The notes under the pieces: model-generated
Database searches by the model: none
Told to the model about the DNA's origin: nothing
The model's input: only the letters and a program-made list of their open reading frames with translations
In this document: piece by piece, positions 20,401 to 32,700 of the stretch
Layout of the letters: every line of letters starts with the position of its first letter
How positions within the stretch are numbered: position 1 is the stretch's first letter
NCBI GenBank assembly: GCA_029721435.1
Contig: CM056581.1
Span: 68,744,712 to 68,808,711, forward strand
Source of the DNA: Gymnothorax reevesii
Lineage: Eukaryota > Chordata > Actinopteri > Anguilliformes > Muraenidae
DNA: 64,000 nucleotides
Direction: 5' to 3'
Made by a program: the position numbers and the translations under genes

Positions 20401-23400
20401 ATTGGGATTCAAAGGACACAGCACACACATAGATGTTTGGCAGTAAATAGTGGGACACACAGGGGACAGCACTCAGATAGAGGTTTTGCAGAAAGTAGAG
20501 GGACGAACAAGGAATAGCACACAAAAAGAGGTTTGGCAGTAAGTAGTGGGACTTACAAAGGACAGCAGGCAGATACAGGTTTGGCAAAAAGTACTGAGAC
20601 TCACAGGGGAAAGCACTCAGATAGAGGTTTGGCAGCAAGTAGTGGGACTCACAGGGGACAGCACGGAGATAGAGGCTTGGCAGTAAGTAGTGGGACTCAG
20701 GAAACAACACTCGGATAGAGGTTTGGCAGCAAGTAGAGGGACTCACAGGGGAAAGCACGGAGATAGAGGCTTGGCAGGAAGGAGTGGGACTCACAGGGGA
20801 CAGCATGCAGACAGAGATTATGCAGTAAATTGTGGAACTTGCAGGAGACAGCACACACAAAGAGAGTTTTGGCAGTAAGTAGTGGAACTCACAGGGGACA
20901 GCACGCAGATACAGGTTTGGCATTAAGTAGAGGGACTCACCGGGGACTACACACACACACAGAGGTTTGGTAGTAAGTAGTGGAACTCACAGGGGACAGC
21001 ACTCAGATAGAGGTTAGGCAGTAAGTAGTGGGACTCACAGGGGACAGCACTCAGATAGAGGTTAGGCAGTAAGTAGAGGGACTCACAGGGGAAAGCACGG
21101 AGATAGAGGCTTGGCAGTCAGTAAAGGGACTAACAGGGAACAACACTCAAAAAGAGGTTTGGCAGGAAGTAGTGGGACACACAGGGGACAGCACACAAAA
21201 AGAGGTTTGGCAGTAAGTAGTAGGATACACAGGGGACAGCACACAGAAAGAGGTTTGGCAGTTAGTACTGAGACTTACAGTGGACAGCACTCATATAGAG
21301 GTTCTGCAGTTAGTAGTGGGACTCACAGGGAAAAGCACACAAATAGAGGTTTCGCAGTTAGTATTGGGACTCAAAAGAGACAGCACACAGTTAGAAGTTT
21401 GGCAGTAAGTACTGAGACTCACAGGGGACAGCACTCAGATAGAGGTTTGGCAGTAAGTAGTGGGACTCACAGGGAAAAGCACACAATTAGAGGTTTAGCA
21501 GTTAGGATTGGGACTCAAAGAAGACAGCACACACATAGAGGTTTGGCAGTAAGTAGCGGGACTCACAGGGGACAGCACTCAGATAGAGGCTAGGCAGTAA
21601 GTAGTGGGACTCACAGGGGACAGCACTCAGATAGAGGTTTGGCAATAAGTAGAGGGACTCACAGAGGAAAGCACGGAGATAGAGGCTTGGCAGTTAGTAG
21701 AGGGACTAACAGGGAACAACACTCAAAAAGAGGTTTGGCAGCAAGTATTAGGACTCACAGGGAACAGCACTCATATAAAGGTTTTGCAGTAAGTAGAGGG
21801 ACTTACAGGGAAAAGCACAAAAAAAGAGGTTTGGCAGTAAGGGGTGGGACTCACAGGGGACAGCATGCAGACAAAGTTTGGCAGTAAATTGTGGGATTTA
21901 CAGGGGACAGCGCACACAAAGAGAGGTTTGGCAGTAAGAAGTGGGACTCACAGGGGACAGCATGCAGATAGAGGTTTGGCAGTAAATAGTGGGACTGGCT
22001 GGGGACAGCATGCAGACAGAAGTTTGGAAGTACATAGTTGGACTCGCAGTGGACAGCACAAAAGAAGAGGTTTGGCAGTAAGTAGTGGAACTCACAGGAA
22101 ACAGCACACCGATAAAGGTTTTGCGGAATGCAGTGGGGCTCAGAGGGAACAGCACACAGATAGAGGTTTGGCAGAAAGTAGTGAGACTCAGGGAAAAGCA
22201 CACAGATAGAGGTTTGGCAGTAAGTTGCGGGACTCAAAGGGGACATTACACAGGTAGAGATTTGGCAGTAAGTAGTGGGACACACAGGGGGCAGGACAAG
22301 GATAAAAACTAGGCAGTCAGTAGTGGGACACATAGGGGACAGCATGCACATAGAGGTTTGGCAATTAGTAGTGGGACACACAGGGGACAGGACATGAATA
22401 AAAGTTTGGCAGTAAGAAGTGGGACACACAGGGGACAGCATGCAGATAGAGGTTTGGCAGTAAGTAGTGGGACTCACAGGGGACAGCACGCAGATCGAGG
22501 TTTGGCAGTAAGGAGAGGGACAGAAGGGACAGCATGCAGACAGAGGCTTGGAAGAGAGCAGTGGGACTCAGGGAAAAGCACTCAGATAAAGGTTTTGCAT
22601 TAAGTAGAGGGACGAACATGGAACAGCACAAAAAAAGAGGTTTGGCAGCCAGTATTGGGACTCGGAGGGAACAGCGCTCAGATAGAGGTTTTGCATTAAG
22701 TAGAGGGACGAACAGGGAACAGCACAAAAAAAGAGGTATGGCAGGAAGCAGTGGGACTCGCAAGTAACCGTACACAGATAGAAGTTTGGCAGTAAGAAGT
22801 GGGACTCACAGGGGACAGCATGCAGACAGAGATTTGGCAGTAAATTATCGGACTTTCAAGGGACAGCACACACAAACAGAGTTTTAGCAGTAAGGAGTGG
22901 AACTCACAGGGGACAGAACGCAGATAGAGGTTTGGCAGTAACTAGTGGGACTGGCTGGGGACAGCATGCAGACAGAGGTTTGGCAGTAAGTAGTAGGACT
23001 CGCAGTGGACAGCACACAGATAGAGGTTTGGCAGTAAGTAATGGGACTCACAGGAAACAGCACACAGATAGAGGTTTGGCAGAATGTAGTGGGGCTCACA
23101 GGGAACAGCACGGAGATTGAGGTTTGGCAGAAAGTAGTGACACTCACACGGAAAAGCACACAGATAGAGGTATGGCAGTAAGTGGTGGGACTCAATGGGG
23201 ACAACATGAGATACAGGTTTGGCAGTAAGTAGAGGGACTCACAGGGGACAACACAAAGACAGAGGTTTGGCAGGAAGTAGTGGGACATACAGAGGAAAGC
23301 ACACGAATAAAGGTTTTGCAGTGAGTAGTGGGACTCACATGGGGCAGCACAAAAAAAGAGGTTTGGCAGTAAGTAGTGGGACAAACGGGGGACAGCACAC

Positions 23401-23958
23401 AGAAAGAGGTTTGGAAGTAAGTACTGAGACTCCCAGGACAGCACTCAGATAGAAGTTTGGCAGTAAGTGCTAAGGCTAACAGGGGACAACACTCAGATAG
23501 AGGTTTGGCAGTAAGTAGTGGGACTCACAGGGAAAAGCACACAGATGGAGGTTTAGCAGTTAGTATTGGGACTCAAAGGAGACAGCACGCACATAGAGGT
23601 TTGGCAGTAAGTAGTGGGACTCACAGGGAAAAGCACACAGATGGAGGTTTAGCAGTTAGTATTGGGACTCAAAGGAGACAGCACGCACATAGAGGTTTGG
23701 CAGTAAGTAGTGGGACTCACAGGGGACAGCACTCAGATAGAAGTTTGGCAGTAAGTACTGAGACTCACAGGGGACAGCACTCACATAGAGGTTTGGCAGT
23801 AAGTAGAGGGACTTATAGGGGAAAGCACGGAGATACAGGCTTGGTAGTGAGTAGTGGGACTCAGGAAACACTAAGATAGAGGTTTTGCAGTTAGTGGAGG
23901 GATTAACAGGGAACAACACTCAAAAAGAGCTTTGGCAGCAAGTATTGGGACTCACAGG
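17426..23958. repeat. 48-bp minisatellite array, left block (about 136 units)
   Basis: Tandem units of 48 bp, of the form GAGGTTTGGCAGTAAGTAG then TGGGACTCACAGGGGACAGC then ACACAGATA. Units vary by substitution and a few short indels (for example the shortened unit near 19130). Consensus units have no stop in one plus-strand frame and two minus-strand frames, giving open frames of up to 243 codons with a 16-residue period. No start context, domain or conservation suggests a gene. The block ends where Gmr1-like element C begins. Confidence 0.95.
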
Positions 23959-24350
23959 TGTAATGTGAATAGAGTAGAGTAGAATAGAATATTTACCTTT
24001 TTTTTTGTTAAGCCCAGACTGGAGATAGGTTTGGGTATGTTTTAAGCATGTCTGGGACAAGCCCCAGAGAAAAATTTTAAAAAGCCTAAAAGGTGGGAGG
24101 GGTCTGCAAAAGAGTATATAAGGAGTAAAATTGAGACAGTAAAGAGTAGGAGAAATTGCAAGGAGAAGGATACATGTGACCAGACCTGTCATTCTGTTCA
24201 AGACCTGTGAAACTTTAAGTGGATTTTTGCCAGTAGAGTAGAGTAGTTTGTTGTTAGTTGCCTTTGTTTAATTAAATGTGTTTTAGTTTTAAAATTTTTG
24301 TCTGTCATCCTTTGCTATCGTTAATGTCATAACAAATTGGGGCCATAACA
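23959..24350 (+). repeat. Element C 5' LTR, internally deleted
   Basis: 392 bp against 481 bp for its partner. The GGCCACTGGATGGCAG block near the start is replaced by AGAGTAGAGTAGAATAG, and about 100 bp of the R/U5 region are missing at 24230, again next to an AGAGTAGAGTAG tract. TATATAAGG is kept at 24115-24123. Confidence 0.88.
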
Positions 24351-24353
24351 AAT

Positions 24354-24373
24354 TGGGGGCTCAAGTCCGGGAT
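24354..24373 (+). promoter_or_regulatory. Primer binding site of element C
   Basis: TGGGGGCTC, then AA, then GTCCGGGAT: the proline-tRNA-type site with a 2-nt insert, starting 3 nt after the LTR. Confidence 0.7.
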
Positions 24374-24476
24374 GGACCATTGTGTGAGTCATTTACCGAA
24401 AATCTAACATTTCAAATTGTAAAATTGTTTTTGTGAATTTTCCTACATATAAATATATATTGACAGATAGACAGCA

Positions 24477-24815
24477 ATGGATGACTTCTTGGCATCACCA
24501 ACCGTAGAGGTTTCGAAGTCTTTTAAAAAGACAGACCTACTAGAAATATGCAGACATTTAGAGCTGACTGAGGTAAAACCAGCCATACGAAAAGCAAGAC
24601 TGGGGAGAGAGATTGTTGAATATTACATTGGTGAAAATGTGTTTGCACCCGGAGATCTGGAACAGTTTCCAGTGGAAAATCCAAATATAGAAATGGAACT
24701 CAAATTAAAAATGCTAGAGATTGAAAGGGAGGAAAAAGAAAAACAAAGAGATTTGAGAGAGAGAAAGAGGAAAGAGCAGAAAGAGAGAGACAGAGACAGA
24801 GAGATTTTGAATTAG
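24477..24815 (+). pseudogene. gag: Element C gag, N-terminal part
   Basis: 112 codons matching the first gag segment of element B, including the SAP-like start and the charged coiled-coil tail. It ends at the same TAG inside the same GA-rich tract as in B. Beyond it the other frame continues but is further damaged by a short deletion near 24865. Confidence 0.8.
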
Positions 24816-27424
24816 AGAAGTTGGATAGAGAAGAAAGACTCCAAATGGAGCAGCTAAAAATTAAACAAAAAATAAATTTCGGGCTAGCCAGGAGGTAAAA
24901 CTGGTGCCTCCATTTTCGGAAAAGGATGTTGACAACTATTTCCAGTGTTCTGAAAAGGTAGCAAAGAATTGCCAGTGGCCAAAGGAACAGTGGCCTCTGA
25001 TGTTGCAAACTGTCCTAAAGGGTAAAGCTCAACAAGCCTATTCGGCTTTGTCTGCAGATGATTCCTCTGATTATGAGCTTGTCAAAAAGGTTATTTTGAG
25101 AGCTTATGAGTTGGTTCCAGAGGCTTACCGACAGAAATTCAGAGGTCTGAAGAAATCTGAAAATCAGATTTATGTGGAATTTGCTAATGAGAAGAAGGTT
25201 TGCTTTGAGCGCTGGTGTACTTCTATGGAGGTCAAGGATGATTTTAACTAACTAAAAGAATTGGTGTTAGTTGAAGAATTCAAGAACTGTGTTAAGGATG
25301 ATATTAAGACCTACCTTAATGAGAAGCAAGCACTGAATTTGCAGTCAGCTGCCAAATTTGCAGATGAATATGTTTTCACACAAGTCCAAATTTCAGTCTA
25401 GCAGTAACAATAGATGGTTCCAATTTCAGAAAAAAGGGAATGGTGATACCCAAGATTCCTCACCCAAAGACAAAGACAAATCTGGTGATGGTGCTCAGAA
25501 ATCCAGTGACAGATCAAAGTGTGAAAGCTGGCAGTGACAAAAGTGGTCTAGTTTGCAGTTATTGCAAGAAATCTGGTCATGTTACAACTAACTGTTGGTT
25601 CCTTAAAGCTAAGAAAGAAAAAGAAAAGGATACCATACCAAATGCCTTTGTGAAAACAAGGTTAGAGACCCCTGTAGTAGATAACCGATCGGCTAAATTG
25701 CCTGCTTCTTGTGGGGCTAAAAAGCCTGATACTGCTGACTTTGTGAGGGAGGAATTTCTTCCATTTGTGTCAGAGGGATTTGTGGCTCTGAATGAGCATA
25801 CTACTCCTGTCCCCATATATACTCAGGGATACCGGAGCTTCTCAGTCACTTTTGTTGATGGACTCCTTGGAGTTACGTGATGAGACCGCTTCAGGGGATT
25901 TCATACTTGTACAAGGTATTGAAGGGAGGACTGTATCTGTACCCCTGCGCTCTACATTCTTGAAGACAGATTTAGTTACAGAACAGGTAAAGGTGGGACT
26001 TCTCTTGAGTCTACCTATCAAAGGTGTTTCTCTGTTGCTAGGCAATGACCTAGCTGGGGGCAAAGTAGTTCCCCCTGTACATCTCACTTCACAGCCGAGC
26101 ACTGAAGATGGCGATGAGGACCCATCTCTGTATCCTTCTTGCGCAGTGACTCGTGCTATGGCCAAGAAGGCTCAAGAAGTAGATGATGTGGTGCCGTCCA
26201 GCACATTGAATAGTCATGACTCAGGTGGTTCGCCTTAGGACTCTGTTCGGCCTACTATGGTTTCTCCGTTTGAGGACTTAGTATCAGATACTTTTATCAG
26301 TTCTCTATTCAGCCAGCCGGATGAGTCTGGTGATTCTGATGTGTCTGGAGACTTGTCTCTGTCCAGAAAGCGGTTGATTGAGGAGCAAACTAATGATCCT
26401 GAAATTTGTGTACTAAAGAGGAGAACCCTTCCTGATAAAGAAATAGACGCAGTTCCAGTTGGGTATTATCTCAAAGATGGTGTGTTGATGCGGAAGTGGC
26501 ACCCTCCTGATAACCCTGCCAATGCAGATCGCGCAGTGGTCAAGCAAATTGTTGTTCCGAAGGTCTACAGGAATGAGATCTTAACAATGGCTCATAGTTT
26601 ACCTTTAGGAGGTCATCTTGATGTTAACAAGACTGTTGATAAGATCATGAAACACTTCTTCTGGCCTGGGCTTCGGAAAGACGTTTCCAACTTTTGCAAA
26701 ACCTGTCACACTTGTCAGGTAGTTGGAAAACACCAGTTAAACCCACCTGTAGCCTAACCCAGCATTTGGGGAGCCCTTCTCTAAGGTCATTGTTGATTGT
26801 GTTGGTCCATTACCCAAGACTAGATCTAGAAATCAGTACTTGTTGACAATCATGTGTGCATCTACCAGATTCCCTGAAGCCATACCTCTACGCAACATCA
26901 CAGCAACTGCAATCTCGAAGGCTTTGATAAAGTTCTTCACGTTTTTTGGCCTTCCCAGGGAAATTCAGTCAGACCAAGGTAGCAATTTCACTTCCGGATT
27001 GTTTCAGCAGGTTGTGTATGAACTAGGTGCAAAGCAGATTCTTTCTAGTGCCTATCATCCAGAAAGTCAGGGTGCCTTAGAGCGGTTTCATTCCACTCTC
27101 AAGACAATGATGAGGACTTATTGTTATGACCATGAGAAAGACTGGGATGAAGGTGTTCATTTGCTGTTGATTGCAGCTAGAGAAGCAGTGCAGGAGTCTA
27201 CTGGATTCAGTCCATTTGAGCTAGTGTTTGGCCATGAAGTGAGAGGACCTTTGCTATTGTTGAGTGAACAATGGCAAGAGGAAGAGCCGCACATCAGTCT
27301 GTTAGACTATGTTAGCAAGTTCAAGGGCAGATTGCGTGCAGCATGTGACCTAGCCAAAGAGAACTTGAAATCAAGTCAGGGAAAAATGAAAACTTGGTAT
27401 GATCATAAGGCTAGAAGCCGTTAG
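24816..27424 (+). pseudogene. Element C gag-protease-integrase, multiply broken
   Basis: Capsid-like region 24904-25251 ends at a TAA. The zinc knuckle (CSYC...NC) follows at about 25553-25596. The protease DTGAS lies in a shifted frame near 25830. The segment up to 26238 reads through the position of element B's TAG with a lysine codon. Integrase pieces are 26257-26757 (HHCC region) and 26840-27424 (SDQGSN, QGALERF), separated by an 11-bp deletion near 26752. The last piece ends at a TAG where B has an arginine or serine context. It is non-functional. Confidence 0.88.
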
Positions 27425-27448
27425 TTTAAACCAGGAGACAAGGTCCTT

Positions 27449-29143
27449 GTGTTGTTTCCCTTGCAGTCCAATCCATTGCAGGCTAGATTTCATGGTCCTA
27501 ATGAAATTTTGACAAAACTCAATGATCTCAATTACATTACTCCAGATAGGAGAAAGCCAAAACAGTTGTGTCACATTAATATGCTGAAGCCTTGGCATGA
27601 TAGAAATGCTAGGGTTGCAGCTGTCACTTCAGATCCTCCAATGGCCGTGATTTGTGAAGATGAGGCGGAGTTTCAAGATGGTGAACCTAGAATTAAAGCT
27701 GAAGTTCTTCCATGCAAATTGTCAAACTATGAAGTGTTGCAAAATCTTGATGTAAAACTCCAGCACTTAGAACCCTCACAGAGAGATCAGTTAGAGAGGT
27801 TGATCAAGAAATATGAGGATCTGTTTCCTGATGTTCCAAAGAGAGTTTCTATAGCCTCTCATGATGTAGATGTTGGTGATGCCAAACCAATCAAACAGCA
27901 TCCGTACCGGATGAATCCTGAAAAGAGAAAGATTGCTGAGAAAGGGGCTGAGTACATGTTAGAACATGATATTATCAGACCCTCCGACTCAGATTGGAGT
28001 TCACCCTGTGTGCTAGTTCCAAAACCTGATGGAAGTACTAGATTCTGTACAGATTATCGCAAAGTCAATGCTGTAACTAGAACTGATGTATTTCCAATAC
28101 CTAGGATTGATGATTGTATTGATAGAGTAGGGCAAGCAAAGTTTCTGACCAAGATTGATTTATTGAAGGGTTATTGGTGTGTGCCTTTAACTGAGAGGGC
28201 CAAGAGCATCTCTGCCTTTGCCACACCATCTGGGTTGTACCAGTATGAAGTCCTACCCTTTGGCATGAAAAATGCCCCAGCCAGGTTCCAAAGGACGATA
28301 CAGTCTACACTCGCCGGATTGCCACACACGGGTGCATACATCGATGACCTGATCACATGGAGTGACCCCTGGGAAACACATCTTAAAGATGTAGAGACGT
28401 TGTTCCAGCGCCTGACCCAGGCTAACCTGACTGTTAACCTGAACAAGAGTGACTTTGGTTGTGCTACTGTCACCTATCTTAGCTATGTCATAGGCCAGGG
28501 TAGGGTGGCACCCATAAATGCTAAAGTCCAAGCCATCATGGACTTTCCAGTTCCAGACAACAAAAAAGCTTTGCGCCGCTTCCTTGGAATGATCAGGTAC
28601 TACCGCAAGTTCTGCAAGAACTTTGCTGAGATTGCTTTCAGTCTACCTATCCAACTGAAGAAAGGCGTACAGTTCACTTGGAATGATGCATGCCAGAGAG
28701 CCTTCGATCGCCTGAAGTCTCTGCTGTGTCACTTCCCCGTGCTCAAATCTCCTGACTTCAACAAACCATTCTCCATCGCGGTCGATGCTAGCGACCAAGC
28801 TTGTGGATCTGGGCTCCTTCAGAGAAGTGACTCTGATGACATTGAGCATCCCGTGGCATACTTCTCCAGGAAGTTCAATTGCCACCAAAGGAACTATTCC
28901 ACAATAGAGAAGGAGCTGTTGGCACTGGTTCTATCTTTACAACACTTAGATGTTTATATTTGTACAGGGCAAAAGCCAATGATTGTGTACACTGACCACA
29001 ATCCGTTAATGTTTTTGAGTAAGATGAAAAACAAGAATCGGAGATTGTTGAATTGGAGTTTGATTTTACAGGAGTTTGACTTGGAAATTAAGCATGTAAA
29101 GGGTACTGACGATGTAATTGCTGATTGCATATCCCGTGGTTGA
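27449..29143 (+). CDS. pol: Element C reverse transcriptase-RNase H
   Basis: 564 codons, open throughout. It includes the integrase GPY/F-like module (FHGPNEI, with Y changed to N), the RT with AYIDD, and RNase H with AVDAS, ELLAL, TDHNP and DVIADCISR. Two codons are lost near 27537 compared with B. The frame is intact but the upstream gene is dead, so expression as a polyprotein is unlikely. Confidence 0.88.
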   Translation: MLFPLQSNPLQARFHGPNEILTKLNDLNYITPDRRKPKQLCHINMLKPWHDRNARVAAVTSDPPMAVICEDEAEFQDGEPRIKAEVLPCKLSNYEVLQNLDVKLQHLEPSQRDQLERLIKKYEDLFPDVPKRVSIASHDVDVGDAKPIKQHPYRMNPEKRKIAEKGAEYMLEHDIIRPSDSDWSSPCVLVPKPDGSTRFCTDYRKVNAVTRTDVFPIPRIDDCIDRVGQAKFLTKIDLLKGYWCVPLTERAKSISAFATPSGLYQYEVLPFGMKNAPARFQRTIQSTLAGLPHTGAYIDDLITWSDPWETHLKDVETLFQRLTQANLTVNLNKSDFGCATVTYLSYVIGQGRVAPINAKVQAIMDFPVPDNKKALRRFLGMIRYYRKFCKNFAEIAFSLPIQLKKGVQFTWNDACQRAFDRLKSLLCHFPVLKSPDFNKPFSIAVDASDQACGSGLLQRSDSDDIEHPVAYFSRKFNCHQRNYSTIEKELLALVLSLQHLDVYICTGQKPMIVYTDHNPLMFLSKMKNKNRRLLNWSLILQEFDLEIKHVKGTDDVIADCISRG

Positions 29144-29276
29144 GTATGTATGTATATCACGCGTTTATTCGAATATTGTATTACATGCATATATAGACAA
29201 GTCCACTTAACCATTTTGTATTGAAAAGAAAAATGTTGCCTTTGTGAGTCAAAATTTTTCCCTTTTGGAATGGAGG

Positions 29277-29757
29277 TGTGATGTGAATAGAGGCCACTAG
29301 ATGGCAGTATTTACCTTTTTTTGCTAAGCCCAGACTAGAGGTAGGTTTGGGCATGTTTTAGGCATGTCGAGGATAAGTCCCAGAGAAAATTTAAAAAAAG
29401 CCTAAAAGGTGGGAGGGGTCTGCAAAAGAGTATATAAAGGGGAGGATTGAGACAGTGAAGTGGTAGTCGAAATTGCAAGGAGAAGGATACATGTGACCAG
29501 ACCTGTCATTCTGTTCAAGACCTGTGAAGCTTTAAGTGGATTTTTGCCTGTGTTAGAGCATTTTCCTCACCCAGGACATCACCAAGGAACCCAACCAAAA
29601 GGGACTGTAAATATTTCCGTTTTTCTTGTTAATCAATCTTGGTCAGTAGATTAGTTAGTAGTTAGTTGCCTTTGTTTAATTAAATGTGTTTGAGTTTTGA
29701 AATTGTGTCTGTCATCCCTTGCTGTTGTAAATGTAATAACAAATTGGGGCCATAATA
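29277..29757 (+). repeat. Element C 3' LTR
   Basis: 481 bp from TGTGATGTG to CCATAATA, preceded by the GGAATGGAGG purine tract. TATATAAAGG box at 29431. The sequence after it re-enters the 48-bp array. Confidence 0.92.
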
Positions 29758-32700
29758 GAAGTGAGACTCACAAGGAACAGCACACAGACAGAAGTTTAGC
29801 TGTAAGTAAAAAGACTCACAGGGAACAAAACACAGATAGAGATTTGGCAGCAAGTAGTGGGACTCACAGGGGACAGCACACAAAAAGAGGATTGGCAGTA
29901 GGTAGTGGGACTCACAGGAGGCAGCACACAAAAAGAGCTTTGGCAGGAAGCAGTGGGACTCGACAGCATGCAGATAGAGGTTTGGCAGTAAATTGTGGGA
30001 CTTGCAGGGGGCAGCGCACACAAAAAGAGGTTTGGCAGTAAGTAGTGGGACTCACAGGGGACAGCACGCACACAGAGGTTTGGCTGTAAATAGTGGGACT
30101 GGCTGGGGATAGCATGCAGACAGAGACTTAGTAGTAGATATTTGGACTCGCAGTGGAAGGCACACATATAGAGGTTTGGCTGTAAGTAGTGGGACTCACA
30201 GGAAAGAGCACACAAATAGAGGTTTGGCGGAATGTAGTGGGGCTCACAGGGAACAGCACGCAGATAGAGGTTTGGCAGAAAGTAGTGAGACTCACAGGGA
30301 AAAGCACACAGATAGAGGTTGGGCAGGAAGTGGAGGGACTCAAAGGGCACAGCATGCAGATAGAGGTTTAGCAATAAGTAGAGGGACTCACAGGGGAAAA
30401 CACAAAGATAGAGGTTTGGCAGTAAGTAGTGGGACACACAGGGGACAGCACACAGATAATGGCTTGGCAGTAAGTAGTGGGACTCACAGGGGAAAGCACA
30501 CAAAAAGAGATTTGGCAGTAAGTTGAGGGAATCAAAGGGGACAGCATACAGATACAGGTTTGGCAGTAAGTAGAGGGACTCACAGGGGAGAACACACAGA
30601 TAGAGGTTTAGCAGTAAGTAGTGGGACACACAGGGGACGGAACACGGATAAATGTTTGGCAGTAAGTAGTGGGACACACAGAAAGAGGTTTGGAAAAAAG
30701 TAGTGGGACTTCCAGGGGACAGCATGCAGATAGAGGTTTGGCAGTTAGTACTGAGACTTACAGGGGAAAGCACTCAGATAGAGGTTTGGCAGTAAGTACT
30801 GGGATTCACAGGGTACAGCATGCAGACAGAGGTTTGGAAGTAAATAGTGGGACTGGCAGGGGACAGCTCACACAGATAGAGGTTTGGCAGCAAGTATTGG
30901 GACTCAGAGGGAACAGCACTCAAATAGAAAATTTGCAGTAAGTAGAGGGACTAACAGGGAAGAGCACAAATGAAGAGGTTTGGCAGTAAGTAGTGGAACT
31001 CACAGGGAACCACACACAGATAGAGGTTTGGCAGTCAGGAGTGGAACTCACACGGAACAACATGCAGGCAGAGGTTTGGCAGTTAAAAGTTGGACTGGCT
31101 GGGGACAGCATGCAGAAACACGTATAGCAGTACATAGTGGGACTCGCATTGCACAGCAGACATAGAGGTTTTGCAGTAAGTAGTGGGACTCAAAGAAAAC
31201 AGCAATCAGTGGTTTTGCAGTAAGTAGAGGGACTAACAGGGACAAGCACACAAAAAGAGGTTTGGCAGTAAGTAGTGGGACTCACAGAGGACAGCAGGCA
31301 GATAGAGGTTTGGCAGTTTGTAGTGAGAATCACAGGGGACAGCACGGAGATAGAGCCTTGGCAGTGAGGAGTGGGGCTCACAGGGGACAGCAGAGAGACA
31401 GAGGCTTGGCAGTAAATAGTGGGACTCACAGGGAACAGCACTCAGATAGAGGTTTGCAGTAAGTAGAGGGAGTAAAAGGGAGCAACACTCATAAAGAGGT
31501 TTAGCAGCAAGTATTTGGACTCACAGGGAACAGCACTCAGACAGACATTTTGCCGTAAATAGTGGGACTTGCAGGGAACAGCACTCAGATAGAGGTTTTG
31601 CAGTAAGCAGAGGGACTAACAGGGAACAGCACTCAGATAGAGCTTTTGCAGTAAGTAGAGGGACTAACAGGGAACAGCACAAAAAAAGAGGTTTAGCAGA
31701 TCATAGTGGGAGACGCAGTGGACAGCACTCAGATAGAGGTTTTGCAGTAAGTAGTGGGACTCACAAGGAACCGCACACAGACAGAGGTTTGGCAGTAAGG
31801 AGTGGGCCTTGCAGGGGACAGCGCACACAAAGAGAGGATTGGCAGTAAGTAGTGGGACTCACAGGGGACAGCACGCAGATAGAGGTTTGGCAGTAAATAG
31901 TGGGACTGGCTGGGGACAGCACGCAGACAGAGATTTGGCAGTACACAGTGGGACTCGCAGTGGACAGCACACGGAAAGAGGTTTTGCAGTAAGTAGTGGG
32001 ACTCACATGGGGCAGCACACAAAAAGAGGTTTGGCAGTAAGTAGTGGGGCACACATGGGGACAGCACACAGAAAGAGGTTTGGAAGTAAGAAGTGGGACT
32101 TCCAGGGGACAGCATGCAGTAAGAGGTTTAGCAGTTAGTACTGAGACTTACAGGGGACAGCACTTAGATTGAGGTTTGGCATTTAGTAGAGGGACTAACA
32201 GGGGACAGCACGCAGATAGAGGTTTAGCAGTAAGTAGTGGGACTCACAGGGAACAGCACTCAGATAGAGGTTTGGCATTTAGTAGAGGGACTAACAGGGG
32301 ACAGCACGCAGATAGAGGTTTAGCAGTAAGTAGTGGGACTCACAGGGAACAGCACGTAGATAGAGGTTTGGCAGCAAGTAATGTGATTCAGAGAGAACAG
32401 CACGCAAATGGAGGGTTAGCAGCAAGTAAGGGGACTCACAAGGAACAGCACGCAGATAGAGATTTGGCAGCAGAAAGTGGAACTTTCAGGGAACAACACA
32501 CAAAAAGAGGTTTGGCAGTAAGTAGTGGGACTCACAGGAGATGACATGCAGATAGACGTTTTGTAGTAAGTAGTGGGACTCACAGGGAACAGCACAGAGA
32601 TAGAGGTTTGGCAGTTTGTTGTGGGACACACAGGGGACAGCACACAGATAAAGGTTTGGCAGTAAGTAGTGGGAATCATAGAGGGCAGCACATAAAAAGA

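Larger units (their letters stand above)
23959..29757 (+). mobile_element. Gmr1-like Ty3/Gypsy retrotransposon, element C (broken)
   Basis: Same organisation as element B: LTR, gag, protease, integrase, RT, RNase H, LTR. It lies inside the 48-bp array. It is much more damaged: several stops and frameshifts, an 11-bp deletion in the integrase, and a 5' LTR shortened by about 90 bp. There is no target duplication: the left flank ends CACAGG, the right flank begins GAAGTGAG, at a different phase of the 48-bp unit. Confidence 0.92.

Noticed and set aside
29796..30773. 325-codon minus-strand open frame rich in Ser, Leu, Tyr, Cys
   Set aside because: It is a translation of the 48-bp satellite; its 16-residue period equals the DNA unit, and the plus strand is open over the same DNA.
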